Shown: positions 12,793-26,094 of the stretch, one piece after another
How the letters are laid out: each line of letters starts with the position of its first letter
How positions within the stretch are numbered: the stretch's first letter is position 1
DNA from: Camillea tinctor
Lineage: Eukaryota > Ascomycota > Sordariomycetes > Xylariales > Xylariaceae
Length of the DNA stretch: 64,000 nucleotides
Reading direction: 5' to 3'
Assembly: GCA_022578605.1 (NCBI GenBank)
Contig: MU394101.1
Coordinates: 124,001 to 188,000, forward strand
The notes under the pieces: model-generated
Told to the model about the DNA's origin: nothing
The model's input: only the letters and a program-made list of their open reading frames with translations
Databases searched by the model: none
Program-made: the position numbers and the translations under genes

Positions 12793-14860
12793 CTTGTTTG
12801 TATATATATAGGGTAAATCACGGGTGATAGATTGGAGTAATGGGAAGAGAGAGGAATAAGATTTTAAGAAAGGTCAGACAAAATTGTATCTAGGAGAGCC
12901 TTGATATAAATACCCGATTCACTTGGGCCGTTGGGTCCTTAGGGAAGACTCTTCCACACTTGAAAAAAAAACAGGGGCGAAGAGAAAAAAATTCTTATGG
13001 CTCTTCTTATTGGTTCCAACTCCACCTGTCCCGCACGGAGATGCTAGTCCCTGCATATGTGTGTGTGGTTAGTATCAAGCCGAACAAAAAAATTTGCATA
13101 GTGGACGAGACATTCCCTTTGGAGTAAGGATGGTACAGTGTTACCAGAATTTGCCTATTAGGTGTTTGGCCTCGTGTGGAGAATACTAATATAAAAGAAA
13201 ATGCTGCTGCAGTAGCGAGCAGCTCGTCAAACAAATACACAGAGGTGTAGGGTAGTTATGTATTTCCTGGCGAATTGGATGAAGGGATATTATTTACCTG
13301 TCAAATGGAAAAGACTAGGCAACTTTAGTTACTTGGACTACCAGTTAGATCGAAATTCATAAGATCTTGCAGGGGCTATTCCGAATATGTATCTTTGGTA
13401 GTATTTCTGACTCGCCAAAGAATTTGTTGGCAGCTTAGCAGAAGCCACTTTTTCTCTAATGCAATTGGGGGATTTTATATTTATGTCTATCCCAACTACA
13501 ACTTTATTCAACAAGTATAATCTACTCATGCTGACATGTTTTATATCTAGTCAGCTCTTGATTTGTTAATATCACTGCATGGCAGCTTGAATAAAAAAAA
13601 TAGCTGTAGAAAAATCATGCGGGGAACTGAAAAAAGGTATATTTTATACAAACAATACTAATATGACGAGTTCATTCAGTTAAATCATCATAATAACCTG
13701 TCCAGTATGTTGACTGGAATACTCTAGAGAAAGTATTTTCTTTCTGATTCGAAGTGCATAGACTGAGTTCAGCATGTAGTCGTTGACATGACTTTTGATA
13801 AGCAATAGGCATATAGATACAAATATAATAGTAAGCTTAGTGCGAATATGCATAATAGTCAATAGCATCGTGAACAGCAATGCAAGAAATCCATGATATA
13901 GCCAATGATAACGGGTATCATAAAGCTGAAACTTGCTAAGAGCCTTTTAAGATCTAGACCGGTAGCCATTGCGCAGTGATGCCTGAAGATAACCTTTATA
14001 TCAATCAATAGACACTTAAATAGTAAACATGTAATGTAATTAAATGCTGTACTGAGCATAATTGGATAACGAAGCCATAGCATTATAGAAATCTCAATTC
14101 ACCTTGGTAAGGCTATTAAAGATAACAAATTGGGAGACTGATGTGAAGTCCAAGACGAGACTAGAAAAGACATGATGAATATTAGTCTAACCTAGTTTAT
14201 TACCGAAATGGATGACGAGATTCAGTTATAACTTCAAGGGTATATATAATGCAATTGAACTTTAAGTTTCGACGCGAAGTTCTGCCTGTTTATATCAATA
14301 GTTTCAACCCAATACTAATACTATATCAGTATAGTACATACATTTTGCTGGGGACACAACCAATAACCACTATACAGGTTTCATATGCAAGATACTTCTC
14401 ACATGTACTGCCGTGATTGGATTCGTTGCCTCTAGTCTGCCAATATTGAATATGGATGTGGTTGATGCCATCTCCACAATGCGAGGGCCTCCAGCCAGGC
14501 AACGGCCGCCAAGCTCCCAATTGGAGTAGATGAAGCAGTCAGATGCTGATATCCCAGCACTATATACATGCAAAGTCAGCTTAGCCTCGACTTCTATCCA
14601 TTCGGATGGTCAAAGCTCATTGTTGTATACTTTATCAAGGCGCGACGCTGCCTGTTGTCGTAAATTATAGCCAATCGTGGATAGTCTGTTCTATGCACCA
14701 CTTAGGCAGAAAGAGCAAGGATTCTCCTCAAGTTGAGCCTCATCAATATGTTCTTCTGTTGTATACTTAAGTAGGTCATGTCCCTCACTCTGTCAGTTGA
14801 CTTTTGTCAATCAATCTATGTAGTATATTCAGTAACTATTGTCACTTATCGTTATTCATT
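12793..14860. other. Intergenic region between divergent genes
   Basis: AT-rich, particularly 13500-14300. It must contain the promoters of the NAP-type gene (leftward) and the AAA ATPase (rightward). The open frames are short and lack coding character. Confidence 0.6.
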
Positions 14861-17120
14861 ATGAAGTCAACTACAGTGAGTACTTTAACCACTCAACGAA
14901 AACCCTTGAATGGTGAACTTCTTGTATGGATGGTGATGGTTTTAACAACAAATAGGACGACATGAAGACCGAATCTGAGGAGCACCCAGAGGCTCAGGGG
15001 CACCTAGAGGTTCAGGAGCCAACAGAAGCTCAGGAGCCTAATGAACATGAATCCGATATTGAAAAAGAACCTAAGGCCGATACTGAGAAAAAAGCGGAAA
15101 CCGACACTAAGGAAGACTCAGAACCGGACGTGCCTCGTGAGATGACGTGCGAACTTGCGCTTCTAGACAAGAAATACGATGCAGATGGCCACAAGGAATA
15201 TATCAAGCGGAAGAGCCAGCCAGATGAAAGTTGGAACTGGTGGAGACTGTATGCCCTCGCGGAGACGCGGCATTACTCGAGAAGTGGCAATTATAAGTAC
15301 ACTCGCCTCCATGTCAACCCAACGCCCTTGAGGCAGCTCCTAGAGGATGTCATCGGCGATTTCCCCAATGAGCCAATCGATGCTCAAATGTATATTGAGC
15401 TCGACCTACCTGCACACTGCCTATTCTTCTACAGAGAGGAGCTAGAGAAAATAGGGACGGAGAGATTCAAGGACGACTCAGAGTCGCTCGGTCACTTGAA
15501 ACTCCTCCTAGATTGGATCGACAGAGAGCTCAAAGACGCTTTCAAAGCCCACAACCGCTTCAACACCAGCAGCATGCGACCCATTGACTACGAGAACCTC
15601 TGGACGATTTTCAAGCCCGGCACCCTTATCTATACCAAAGTTCTGGGCCAGCCGCGTGCATTTCGGGCACGGGGCTTCGAATACGAGAACGATAAGGAGC
15701 CGTGCCTGGCGGTAAAGGGGCAGTATGTTGACTACGATGGGATCCAATTCGGCACGCGGGAGGAGAAGTTCCGGATCCCCAAGTTCTCGGGTACGATGCG
15801 CTGCGAGGCCCTGAACGTGATGCCGCTGGACTGCCGCGCAGACGGACCCCAGCTGCGCGAGCGCCTGCTTGCGCGTGGGCAGCGCTTCCGCGACCTCGCC
15901 GGTCGCCACTTCATGCACTATCACGGCGTAGGCTTTAGGATTCACATGTACCCGGCTGAGCGGTTCAGCGTGAACGGGCGGGTGGTGATCGACTGCGCGA
16001 CGTACCGGCGGTTCCAGACGGAGGACTTGTTCGAGCTGGAAGACCTCGACCGCACGGAGGAGGCGAAGCGGCAGCGTACGATGCGCCGGTGGAACGAAGG
16101 CGTTGACAAGTCGGACGACGTCATCTTCGACGAGCTGCTCGACGAGGACCTCATCGTGGCCACTTCCATGGTGCGCGGGTTCGCCTTTACCCACCGCAAG
16201 TTCATGGAGTTCTCCATCGACGAACTCTCGCCCATCGTCTGGGACGAGAGCTGCTTTGATCACCTCGTGCTAGACCCTACGCCTAAGCACACCGTGCGAG
16301 CTCTGGTGTCGATGCACGCGCGCGAGGGCAAGAATGCGCCTGAGGCATTCGACGATATCGTCAAGGGCAAGGGCAAGGGCTTGGTGATGGTCCTCCATGG
16401 CCCTCCGGGTGTCGGAAAGACGCTCACGGCTGAATGTGTTGCCGAGTCGGTCCACCGCCCGCTCTACATGGTGTCGGCCGGCGACCTAGGGACTGATAGT
16501 AGCCACCTGGAATTCCACCTAAGCTATATTATGGAACTTACAAGCACATGGGGAGCTGTGCTTCTAATTGATGAAGCTGATGTGTTTCTGGAAAAGCGAT
16601 CACGGGCCGACATGAAACGCAATGCCATGGTATCTGTTTTCCTACGGGTACTCGAATGTAAGTGATTATATCTTTGCTTTCACTCCTCATCGTTTCTTTC
16701 GTTTCCTTCTCCCTTCATCTCATAACATTATGATCCTTCACCATGACTCACTTCAGACATCTAGATTATCGAGGTATCCTCTTCCTCACTACGAACCGCG
16801 TATCCAGTTTCGACGATGCCTTCACGAGCCGTATCCACGTGCCGCTGCGCTACACGCAGCTCAGCGAGGCTTCGCGCCGCACCATCTGGAGTAACTTCTG
16901 CAAGCGGATCCCCGGCGGTACAGACCTCAGCGACAACGATTTGGATCGCTTGGCCAGGCATGAGCTTAACGGCCGGCAGATCAAGAACATTGTCAAGTCA
17001 GCCGAGAGCATGGCAGCGTACGAGAACTGCAAACTCGATGCTGCCCGGTTGGAGCAGTTTACCAAGGTGCAGGGAGACTTTGAACGGGATTGGATGGGTT
17101 TCGTCGATATCAACGAGTAG
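14861..17120 (+). CDS. AAA ATPase, fungal type
   Basis: Predicted 690-aa ATPase in three exons: 14861-14875 (15 nt, reading MKSTT), 14956-16657 and 16765-17120. The first intron (GTGAGT..TAG) joins in frame to GACGACATG; if it is not used, translation starts at 14962 and gives 683 aa. Residues 1-75 are Glu/Lys-rich and disordered. An N-terminal domain typical of fungal AAA ATPases (DUF7025-like, about 215-300) precedes the single AAA module. Walker A GPPGVGKT lies near 487, Walker B VLLIDEAD near 540, and sensor-1 FLTTNR and the arginine-finger segment SRIH are in the last exon. The second intron sits just before the YRGILFLTTNR strand, and only the join 16657/16765 restores it. Such proteins remodel other proteins by ATP hydrolysis; the partner is unknown. 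GC-rich codons stand out against the AT-rich flanks. Confidence 0.88.
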
Positions 17121-18297
17121 ATATGGAGCCACATAAAGCCACGCTATGATGAACGCTCGTTATAGAATGATTGAATTATATAGGACACTGTCATTCTTAG
17201 TTAACCTAGGATTTGGAATACATTACTGTTTGCACTGCTTGGATGAGTGCCGCCAACCATATCGTGTCACAGATCAGAGCCCCTTTTCTTCGTGCACCGC
17301 CAAGAACAATAGGAAACTGCCTCAAATGTAGTAGAAGCTTGATTTGAAGCAGCTCTGTCAGACCTAACAGATTTACTTAACTCATATTACCAAAGGGGGA
17401 ATAAGCATGTAGTCTCGTGAATTCCGCTGTTCAGAGTTGTACAGGACGGCGACTACACCCTTCCAGTCGTATTGGTTCCTTTTAGTTAATTGCAATGGAA
17501 GGGAGGAAAGGAGAGTGTAAATGAGGGCAGGGATCCACAAAACACCATGTCATCAACAATTTGCCCATTCTAAGTGATTCGTGAAAGCGTTTGATACAAG
17601 TAAACTCCTTTACACTTTTATTAAGATAGGGGTAATTTATATGGTTATCACAGTAGAACAGACCAATGCAACATCTTTCAATTAAACAAGATGCATACAG
17701 CTCTCTCCATGATGTTTATAGTTCTGGGCATACTAAACAAATCCCAAATTTCTTTGTCAATAAAAGAAAATTAAATCCCGAGTCTCATCGAGGCCTCAAT
17801 GTTCAAACGGGTGCAAACCTCTAAGCACGAGTGAAGCTAGTCTATTTTCGGTAACTTACAAAAAAGCAACGACACATGATGGGCAAGGCGGCTGTGGCAG
17901 TCACTCGGCCACCACTCTATCTGATAGAATACTTACCTACATTGAATGCATGATCTGTTTGCTTGACTAGGTGTAAAACATCTGTGTGCCCATTGTAAAA
18001 AAAAATTAGTTTAAAAATTAGTGTTGTTGCTGTGCAGCATTCAACACAACCACCCATGGAATTGTCTTCCATTCAATGTGAATAATCAGTGAATACTTCA
18101 GAATTATAAAGTATATAAAACCCAAGAATGACCACTCTCAAGCCCTGGTCTTTTTCTTCATCTTCTCTCTAGAGCATCAGACTCATCTTCCAGACAAACT
18201 TCGTCAATAACCACAAGTCTTCACCTCTGACCCTTCTACCTACCTACCAAACAACCTTCCATCTACTCAACCAACTATCCCATCTGACCTCTCAACC
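17121..18297. other. Intergenic region
   Basis: Contains the 3' flank of the AAA gene and the promoter of the small gene at 18298, including TATA-like sequence at 18105-18120. No other gene seen. Confidence 0.6.
18105..18120 (+). promoter_or_regulatory. TATA-like element
   Basis: Overlapping TATAAA and TATATAAAA about 180 nt before the ATG at 18298, followed by a pyrimidine-rich leader. Position and context fit a core promoter; no transcript data were available. Confidence 0.4.
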
Positions 18298-18816
18298 ATG
18301 CCTCTCCCTCTCCCACCTCCCCGCGACCCCTACGCCCACTCCACCCTAACACTCCTGACCTCCCGGCTCATCCACTGGCTGATCCACCACTGGCACAGCT
18401 GGCTCGACCTGCCTCAGCACCCCTCAATCTGGTACCACGAGCGTCTGCGCGAAGAGATCCAAGAGCGCGTGGAAGCGCAAGCGCAGGGCGGGATCGCGTT
18501 CCTCAGCGAGACGGCGGACGTGTACTACACGATCAGCCGGGCGTCGCACAACGGGTACCAGATCACGCCGGTGCCGTTCGTGTTCCGGGCGCGCGCGCAC
18601 GCGCTGCCCTACCTCTACATGGTGGCCAAGTTCACGTCGCGCTGCGCGTTCTACCGGGTGGCGTCGCGGCTGGCGGGCGGGGCCGGCGTGCGCGAGGTGG
18701 TGAACCCGCTGAAGGCGGCGAAGCGCCACGAGGTGGCGATGCGTCATGGGATGGATCCCGCGCGGTTCCAGAGGGTGTGTCGGCGGCTGCTGAAGGTGTG
18801 GCCGATTTTCCCGTAA
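18298..18816 (+). CDS. Uncharacterised small fungal protein
   Basis: Intron-less gene for 172 aa with strong GC-rich third codon positions, unlike the surrounding AT-rich DNA, so it is very likely translated. I do not recognise a named family. It has a Pro-rich first 12 residues, Trp-rich helices (IHWLIHHWHSWLD at about 24-36), the segment WYHERLREEIQERVEAQ and the motif ETADVYYTISRA near 76. A moderately hydrophobic stretch (ALPYLYMVAKF) follows and the C-terminal third is basic and helical. There is no signal peptide or clear membrane helix. It has a TATA-like promoter and a pyrimidine-rich leader. Its role is unknown. Confidence 0.75.
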   Translation: MPLPLPPPRDPYAHSTLTLLTSRLIHWLIHHWHSWLDLPQHPSIWYHERLREEIQERVEAQAQGGIAFLSETADVYYTISRASHNGYQITPVPFVFRARAHALPYLYMVAKFTSRCAFYRVASRLAGGAGVREVVNPLKAAKRHEVAMRHGMDPARFQRVCRRLLKVWPIFP

Positions 18817-20231
18817 GGAGAAGGATGGGAAGGGTGAGTGTGAGTCTTACTTTCGGGAGATGATATATTACACAGAGCGAGGTTTTGGCAGTATTCGTAT
18901 GGTTGCTTACTTTCTTCATTTAGGTACACGCAGAGAGAACGAAAGTCGGTTTCCTACGACCACCTATTCCTCGCTCCCGCCTACCTACAGATCTCGTGAG
19001 CCTTTTTCGCGGATGTATTACTATGGTTATCATTTTTCTACATAGAGAAGGACACACACTTTTCACTTTCTTTTCTTCAGCTGTCTCTATGGACCCGAGT
19101 CTGTCCGCTGTGAACAAAAAAAAAGCAAACAAACTCACCTGTACCGCCCCGACAACAACAACCACGGGAAGGACTCGTCATACGGGTAGCTGCTTAAGGG
19201 ATGGAAACCCGGTGCCTGCTGCATTACGGTAGTAAACTGCCCTGTGCACATACAGAGAGGGAAAAGAAAGAAAGAAAGAAAAAAAACATGCTTGTTATTT
19301 AGTGTCACTCAAGCCCACCCCCGGAGTACAAGTATATGAAGGGAGGTTTTTCCACTTGTTGCGATCCCTGAGACAGTTATCAGGTCTATGAATTCTCCGC
19401 GACTCTCACCGCGTCACACAGGGGTTTACTGACGTGTCGGGTAACACTGGGCTGCCTCACTTACATACTTGGGCGGGATTGGGCAGAAAGCTCCTGTTGG
19501 GATGGATTTGGGGGGTCTGATCAAGTCGGTCGTTTGGACACAATGTAGGCGTCCATATGGAGAGAGATGCGTGAATCGAGATAGAGGTTTACGAGCCAGA
19601 ATAATAATAACAATGATGACAAAAAGTACGAATTGATCTTTCTTTTTTTCTTTTTTTTCTTTTTTAGTTAATTAGTTCGTTATACTGTTTTGTAGATTTC
19701 TATTATTGCATCTTATAGACCTCTCCAAGTGCTATGATAATTACCTGCTCACTATATAATATCCTAAATCTAGTAGATTTGCAATCAGGTATGTAAATAG
19801 AAAAATGGAATTGTCGTGATAAATGTGCTCGTCTATTATTTTGTAAGCGTAAATTCCTTCCTGTCCTAAAGGTTCTTCTCCAAAGGGAACAAGCCATCCC
19901 CAACATCGCCGATTCTTCGCGAGACATTCGAGTCCCTATATATGATCTTCACCTTTCCGCTTCCGTTTCGTTCGCCTTTTTATCCTATATGTTAAAACTG
20001 TGCAGCGCTATAGTGCATTGCATCAAGCCCCTTTCCATAACATCCCACGACTCTGCCGGGTGATATGAGGCTACCCGGCCGCCCAGCCGATCTAATAGGT
20101 ATCATCGCAAAACAAGGAGACAGTCAAGCGCCCAGCATAAATCCCTCCACCCATCCTCCTAAGCGGTAGACTTCAAGCCTACAATCGTTTTCTTTTCTTT
20201 CCCCTTTTTCTCATTCCCCTTCTTCCCCCAT
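18817..20231. other. Convergent intergenic region
   Basis: Spacer between convergent genes, presumably 3' untranslated DNA. Contains poly-A/T runs and no coding signal. Confidence 0.6.
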
Positions 20232-21466
20232 CTATGCATCCCTCCAGTGGCCCCCGTGGTAATCCATGGGTCTCCCCGGCCTCCTCCCACGACTCCCCTC
20301 CGCATGCGAAACCGTGCTCTCGAACTTCGTCACGACACTATCCCCGCCCGCGCTACGATTCCCCCCATCATCCTCCCCCCAACTGCTCTCCGGCAACGGA
20401 TACGCCGCAGGATTCAGCGGGGGGCTCCCCGCGCGCGGCCTCGCCGACGACAGCACCGACGTCTCCACGCTGGTCTCGGAGTCCGCGTACTCGGGGCGCA
20501 AGTGGCCATGTGCGCAGAGCTGTCGATGCGGCGGCGCCGTCGGCACGAAGGTCAGGTCCCAGGCGGGGCGGGCGATCTTCTCCCAGGCTCGGGGCAGGAT
20601 GATCTCGTTGTCGGGGGAGACGAGGTCGTAGGTGCCGGTGCGGAGGGCGCGGAGGAGGACGGGGTCGCTGCGGAAGGCTTCCTCGAGGAAGGCGCGCATG
20701 CCCTAGTACATAGGGATTAGTATGAGCGGTACCGTGCGTGAGAGCAGCAAAACGTAATTTTATAGAGAGAGAGAAAAGAAGGGGGGGGAGAAGAAAGGGG
20801 GGGTTGGCCCACCTCCCACGTCCGGCACAGATCGAACGGGAACCGGAACAGCGCCATCCCGCACCGGAGCCGCACCGGCTCCACCGGGTCCCCCACCGAC
20901 AGGAAGACCACGAGCGACGGCTCGCTCTGGCCGTTCGCCTCGCGCACGTGTATGCCCGCGCACGTCTTCTCGCGGAAATCGTAGCGCCCGGCCATCCGTA
21001 CGGCTCTCTCCACGGCGTTCCGCTGCGCGGGGGTGAGCGCGAGGAACTGGTCGGCGACGCCTGCTCCCGCGCCGGCGTCGCGGAGGGCCCTGAGCTGGTG
21101 CTGGTCGACGACGGGGAGTTTGCGCGGGACGCTGGCGGCGTCGTTGAGGTAGTATGCTTCCAGCTCTTCTACTTCTACTGCTACGCTCTGGTGGTTGTTG
21201 TTGTCGTTGTTGTTGCTGTTGTTATTGTCGTCGTTGATGTCATTATTTAGGAGAGCGAGGGACCGCCGCCGCCGGGACAGGTGCTGTGGCCGCCAGAAGT
21301 TCCGGAACGATACCACGGCTCGGTCGCTGCTGGGGGCGTCCTCCTGGAGAGATGCAGGGCTCTGGGGACGGGAGGGCGTGGAACTGCGTCGTAAGTGTCT
21401 GTAGCGGGTTGCTGGTGCGGAACTTACGTCTGACGCCCTTGGATACTGTTGCGGGTGGGTTGACAT
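20232..21466 (-). CDS. Fungal ubiquitin-like domain protein
   Basis: Predicted 374 aa in two exons, 21466-20813 and 20702-20232, with an intron starting GTGGGC and ending TAG. The join gives FPFDLCRTWEGMRAFLEEAF, the hallmark of the ubiquitin-like domain found in many fungal proteins of unknown role (ULD type). The hallmark YDLVSPDNEIILPRAWEKI follows near residue 245. Before it (about 85-110) lies an Asn/Asp-rich low-complexity stretch, and residues 1-80 are disordered. The C-terminal 90 residues are also disordered and Gly/Ser-rich. Family members are often fused to other modules; here the domain stands without a recognisable partner. Ubiquitin-like folds usually mediate binding rather than catalysis, so an adaptor role is the reasonable inference. 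Confidence 0.8.
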
Positions 21467-23282
21467 GATTGGAAGGCCGATAGGTGTATGTAAGTTGAAT
21501 TAATTATTATGATTAAGAGGCTCGACATTGGGCTGCAATGTAGAGTATTTTATATATGACTCTTTCACATGTATGGGCCCTGTCGTCCTCATATCAGATG
21601 ATGATATCTGTGCTACCTGATACATAGCCACGACTCGGAGATATCTGGCGGCCTGCCTTGCGTTGGGCACATATCACAGTGACTGGATATTGTTGGCACA
21701 GCCTCTTGAACCTAGCTGGGCTTTTCTGATGATTATGACTTGTTGCAATGATATAAACACCCTTACGAGCAGATCGATTTGTTACCAGGTTTTTGCGTTG
21801 TATTGTTTCTTGTTCGATGTAGTTTACCTAAAGCAATCACCCTTCAATCATGTAGACTTACTCCCAGTAATTTCTACGGCCTTAAAACCTGTCATGATCA
21901 GAAACCTTTAATTTATATCTCTACATCGTTTTCAATATTTATTTTACAAGCTCATTATCCTCTCCATATCACACTAAGAAGTTAATACTTTGTGCAGAGT
22001 ACTTAAGCGTCGTCATATCTTGGTTATATATCAATATCGTAGTCACGAAAAACCTATTTTCCTAATTACAGCCCGGGGTAGTATTTGTAAAAGTTAGTAT
22101 AACATATACACAGCAGTATTAGCCAATTACACCAAGGGTAAGGAAGGGCACATATAGCTACCTACTTAGACATTTTCATATAATTATCAGCCGTGTGACT
22201 GCTGGTTTGTGATTCGCCAGCACATTTAAACCGCGGCCGTGTAGGTAGCATTGAGGCTGAGATGAGTCAAGTTTTAATGCTCTTCCTAAAGAGCTGGTAA
22301 AACACGGGAGGACGGATGAAGTAGCCGTTGGCATTATGAAGAAAATGCAAGAAAGGCAAGACTTTGCCGGCTTATCTTTCAAAGTTTTCAGGTCATTCAT
22401 TCTCTTCTAAGCTATGCCATGTCCAGATTCTTTTCCTCTTTTGACCACGTCATTGTCATTATGCATATCTGGTTACACCCATATACACACAATTTGCAAT
22501 TTCATAATAAGGCGCAATCATAACTCAAGCCACATATCAGACCACGATAATTTGGTTTATGGGTTTTATTCAAAGTATCGTTAACTACACTACCTCATTT
22601 CTTATCACACGCTCACCTTCTGCCCTCAATATCCCATTCCATCTTCTACTCATTGGTATTCCGTAATTCTGAACATAAAACCCTCACATCCCACCGACTT
22701 CCGGCTTGAACCGATCTCTTTCTCGTAACACATATAGGATAGATGACAGGTCCGGGACGACTGATCCATTCCCACTCACTCAGAATATAAAACAAGCCGA
22801 ACCACGAAAAAAAAGGAAGCACAAAACTCCCATGTGCTGACAGCCCAACTGTCCAAGAAAATGAACAGAACAGATGATATATATATGTATAAATGGTACA
22901 CAAGAAACATACCCTTCTCCGTGAACACCGCCCAAATTTACTGTAAGACGCCAGGTCGATCTTCCGAATAGAAAAAAAAAAGCAAACCTATCATGTAGAA
23001 AAGTGATGATAAATGACAAATGAAAGAACGTTACAAGCTCAGTGCGTTTCGAGACGTATAGTGCTAGTATGTATCCAATTCAGTTTCCTTTGGATCCTTG
23101 ATCGCAGTTGTAACTTTTCCTACTCTTGATGATATGCTGTGTAATGCTTACAGGCTGCAGGCTGCAGGCTGATATGCTAAATATGCTGTCGCTGAATCGA
23201 AAATTAAACAAAGCTAGTGATGACTCGTCGATGAGATCTTTGTGACAGGACAGGAAACAGGTCTCAATAGAACCCTCAGTCA
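21467..23282. other. Intergenic region
   Basis: AT-rich spacer holding the promoter of the ubiquitin-like gene and the 3' flank of the zinc-cluster gene. A 7-bp CAGGCTG tandem triplet lies at about 23151-23171. No gene seen. Confidence 0.6.
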
Positions 23283-25517
23283 TTATCTGAGGTTACTAAA
23301 ATCCATCTCGGGCTGCATCTGACTGAGACCCAAAGAGTTCATAGAGACGTCCGAATTAGCGCGCTGTAAGGCCTGGAAGTCTGCGACCGTTCTATTTATC
23401 TGGGTCGGTTGGTGTTGGTGTTGGTGTTGATGCATTACGAAGCTGTTCGCTCGTTGTGGTGGATGCCGATGTAGCATATTGTTCATCATGCTCTGATTTA
23501 TGTGGTTATACGCTTGGCTTTGCGGCAAATTCTGCTGTTGGCTTATGTTGACCATGTTAGGAGGTTGACCTAGTCCGTGAGCAAGGTTATTGTGCATGCC
23601 CGTCTGCATTTGATTCCCCCTATTGTGGTCTTGGCTCAAACTATGCAACTGATGTTGATGCTGGTGTTGATGCTGATGTGTATGTTGGGGTTGTTGATGA
23701 GTAAGCGACCCTTGAGGTCCCATAGAAGATTGCTGAGTCTGGCCAACTGGACTCATGACCATGTCCGGAATCGCGTTGAAATCACCTCCCTGGGGATACT
23801 CGACACTGGGAGACATAATGGATGGGGAGCTGACCATCGGGAAGGGTGACTTGAGATCAGCGGTGGAACCACCATTCGAACTTCCGGCGTCTGCAGATGG
23901 AATATCTTGGAGATGAGGAACCCCGTTGGGCGTATACGGCTCGGTCTTGAAGTCAGTAATCATTGGTGGCTGGGCCATACCAGCATTGCCGAATCCATCG
24001 AAGATGTCGATGTTCTGCAAGCAAGCGTTATCAGGGGCACGCTGTAGCATAGGGTTGGCTAGACGAGGTAGTATATCGTGCACCTTGCTCAACAGCAGAG
24101 GAAGGAAATGATGACTTCCACTCCGAATGGTGGATACCAGCTGCAAGAATGAGTTTAGCTGCTCTCGAGGTCCCAGGGTAAACGGATCTCCCGATGAAGG
24201 TTGTATCGATAGCACTTCGGTTAGAACACAAGTGATATCCAGGAGCTTGGCGACGAGAGGCACCCCTAGAAGTTCCGTACTCGGTGTCTGGAATTGAGAT
24301 GTCATCGACACTAGGTCACGCGAGTCGACCTGATAGTGAAGCTGTTCTTGGCCGGCCTGTGAGACGTTTTGCATACTCATTTGCCAGTGGATCATCTTGA
24401 GCCATTGCTGGACCGTTCGTGGGTCAGATTCCTGGCTGTTCATGTAAGCCGACATTCCGTCGGACAACTGTTTCTGAAGAACACCCATGTACGAGGCCGG
24501 GCACTCGCTGCGGGTCTTGTTCCAGAGAGTGACAAAGGTGTCGTCGAACGGCCGGAATAGATTCACCAATAAAATATAGCCATTCAATTGATGAGCTAGG
24601 GGGTCGGTAGGATCATCCGACAAACTTGGGAGGTTAATTGAAGCCTGAAGAGTGAGCGGTCTGTTGCGCTGCAAAGCATATGCCCTAAACTCGAGTATTA
24701 GTACCACGAATGACGCCAACTGTCGAGGAATACACTACCTTTCCGTCACAAATAGCAGCCAATAGAGGCGTCGTCTTCGAGATGCCTCTACGTTATCATA
24801 CTGTAAATATGCTTCCTCCTTGGTCATTCCAAACATGTGCGCCAAAGTCGTGGCCTCGCGAAGGTAGAACCAGGCCTTTTCGTGCATATCCAAGGCGTAG
24901 TAGGAGCAGAAAAGGAAATAGCTGGTGCAGAGGCTGTTCAGACTCGGCGATTCGAGGTAGTCGAAACCCTTCCGCACCCGAATCGTTTCCTCCATCAAAA
25001 GGGTTCCCGAGACGATGTGAGCTCCGGGCATGTGTTCCAAAAGAGGGTCGGCGCCTGGAAGACCCATTCCAGGCTGGAACATCATATAGGCGCATAATGA
25101 AGTTAATAGACAGTAAGTGTCGAGGTTTTGATCCATAAACATAACCTGCTGTTCAAGACGCTGGCGATGCAAAACGGGCATGATCGGATACATATTGGCG
25201 AAGAAAAACTCGATAGACTCCTTGATCATGTCACCGGCGAGGAGACCTGGAGTAGGCGACAGCGTGGGGCTGCATGGTGGACTGGCGATGCCATTGAGGC
25301 GACTCTGAACTTTGGCAGAAAGACTCGTCTGTCGTTGCGTCTCGCGTAGTTCGCTGATGACCTTGGCTCTCGAACCCTTGGGACCCTTTTTCTGTGGAAT
25401 AGCATTGTAGGTACAAGTCAACTGTGCCGAGGAACAGTTGCGGCACGGGTTAATGCCATCACACTTGACCTTGCGACGATGGCAGGCGTCGCAGGCCCTC
25501 TTAACGGCGGTAGACAT
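23283..25517 (-). CDS. Zn(II)2Cys6 transcription factor
   Basis: Predicted 726 aa in two exons, 25517-24739 and 24684-23283; the 54-nt intron starts GTAGTG and its removal joins LLFVTER to AYALQRN. The DNA-binding zinc cluster is at residues 8-35, with six cysteines in the C-x2-C-x6-C pattern starting ACDACHRRKVKC, followed by a basic linker (KKGPKGSRAK). The fungal transcription-factor middle region spans about 110-350, including ASRRRRLYWLLFVTERAYAL. The C-terminal 200 residues are Gln/His/Asn/Pro-rich with HQHQ runs, typical of an activation region. It should act in the nucleus. Such zinc-cluster proteins are often annotated as maltose-activator-like or sugar-related regulators, but I cannot assign a target. 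The frame is open upstream to 25622, but the ATG at 25517 starts two residues before the conserved basic segment and is preferred. Confidence 0.9.
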
Positions 25518-26074
25518 AGTCGCAAGTAGTTTCTCTTCTCTTTCCCTTAACCGATCGGACCAGCCAATGCTCGGGTTCGACGTAACGTGGTAGTGCGAAA
25601 AAATAAAGTTGAGGGCTTGCACGGCTTTTAGACTATGGAAGACAGGGAGACAGGATGTTGGATGGTGGAGTGTAAGAAGCTGTCAAGCAATGAGATATGC
25701 GGAGGTGGCTGGCACTGCAGCAATGGGAAATGGGACAAGCGTTGGTTAATCGGCCCGTGATTGAGAGAAAGGCGGAGGAGACAGGTTCATTGGGAAACGC
25801 GGGGAGTCGAGGTCCGGGGCACTGGACAACCGGGGTGCTTCGGCGTAACTATGGTCACATAAAGGGAAAATATAGAGAGATATGGAGATATAGAGAGAGA
25901 GAATCAGAGGAATACGCTATAACAGATAAATCGAATATGTAAAATGGAGGAGAGGGGAGAGAAAGGGGGGGTGTGTGGGAGGATTTGTCTCGATGATTGA
26001 AGCAATCACGAGGATCTGAAAATAAAGCTAATGTCGAGTGAAGAGGAATTAGGGGAAATGGTGGGAGTGGGATG

Positions 26075-26094
26075 AAAAAAAAAAAAAAAAAAAA
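26075..26094. repeat. Poly(A) tract
   Basis: Twenty consecutive A residues on the plus strand upstream of the zinc-cluster gene. Confidence 0.95.

Noticed and set aside
15508..16263. 251-aa open frame on the minus strand
   Set aside because: Antisense to the GC-rich AAA ATPase exon, whose domains are clear on the plus strand; a composition shadow.
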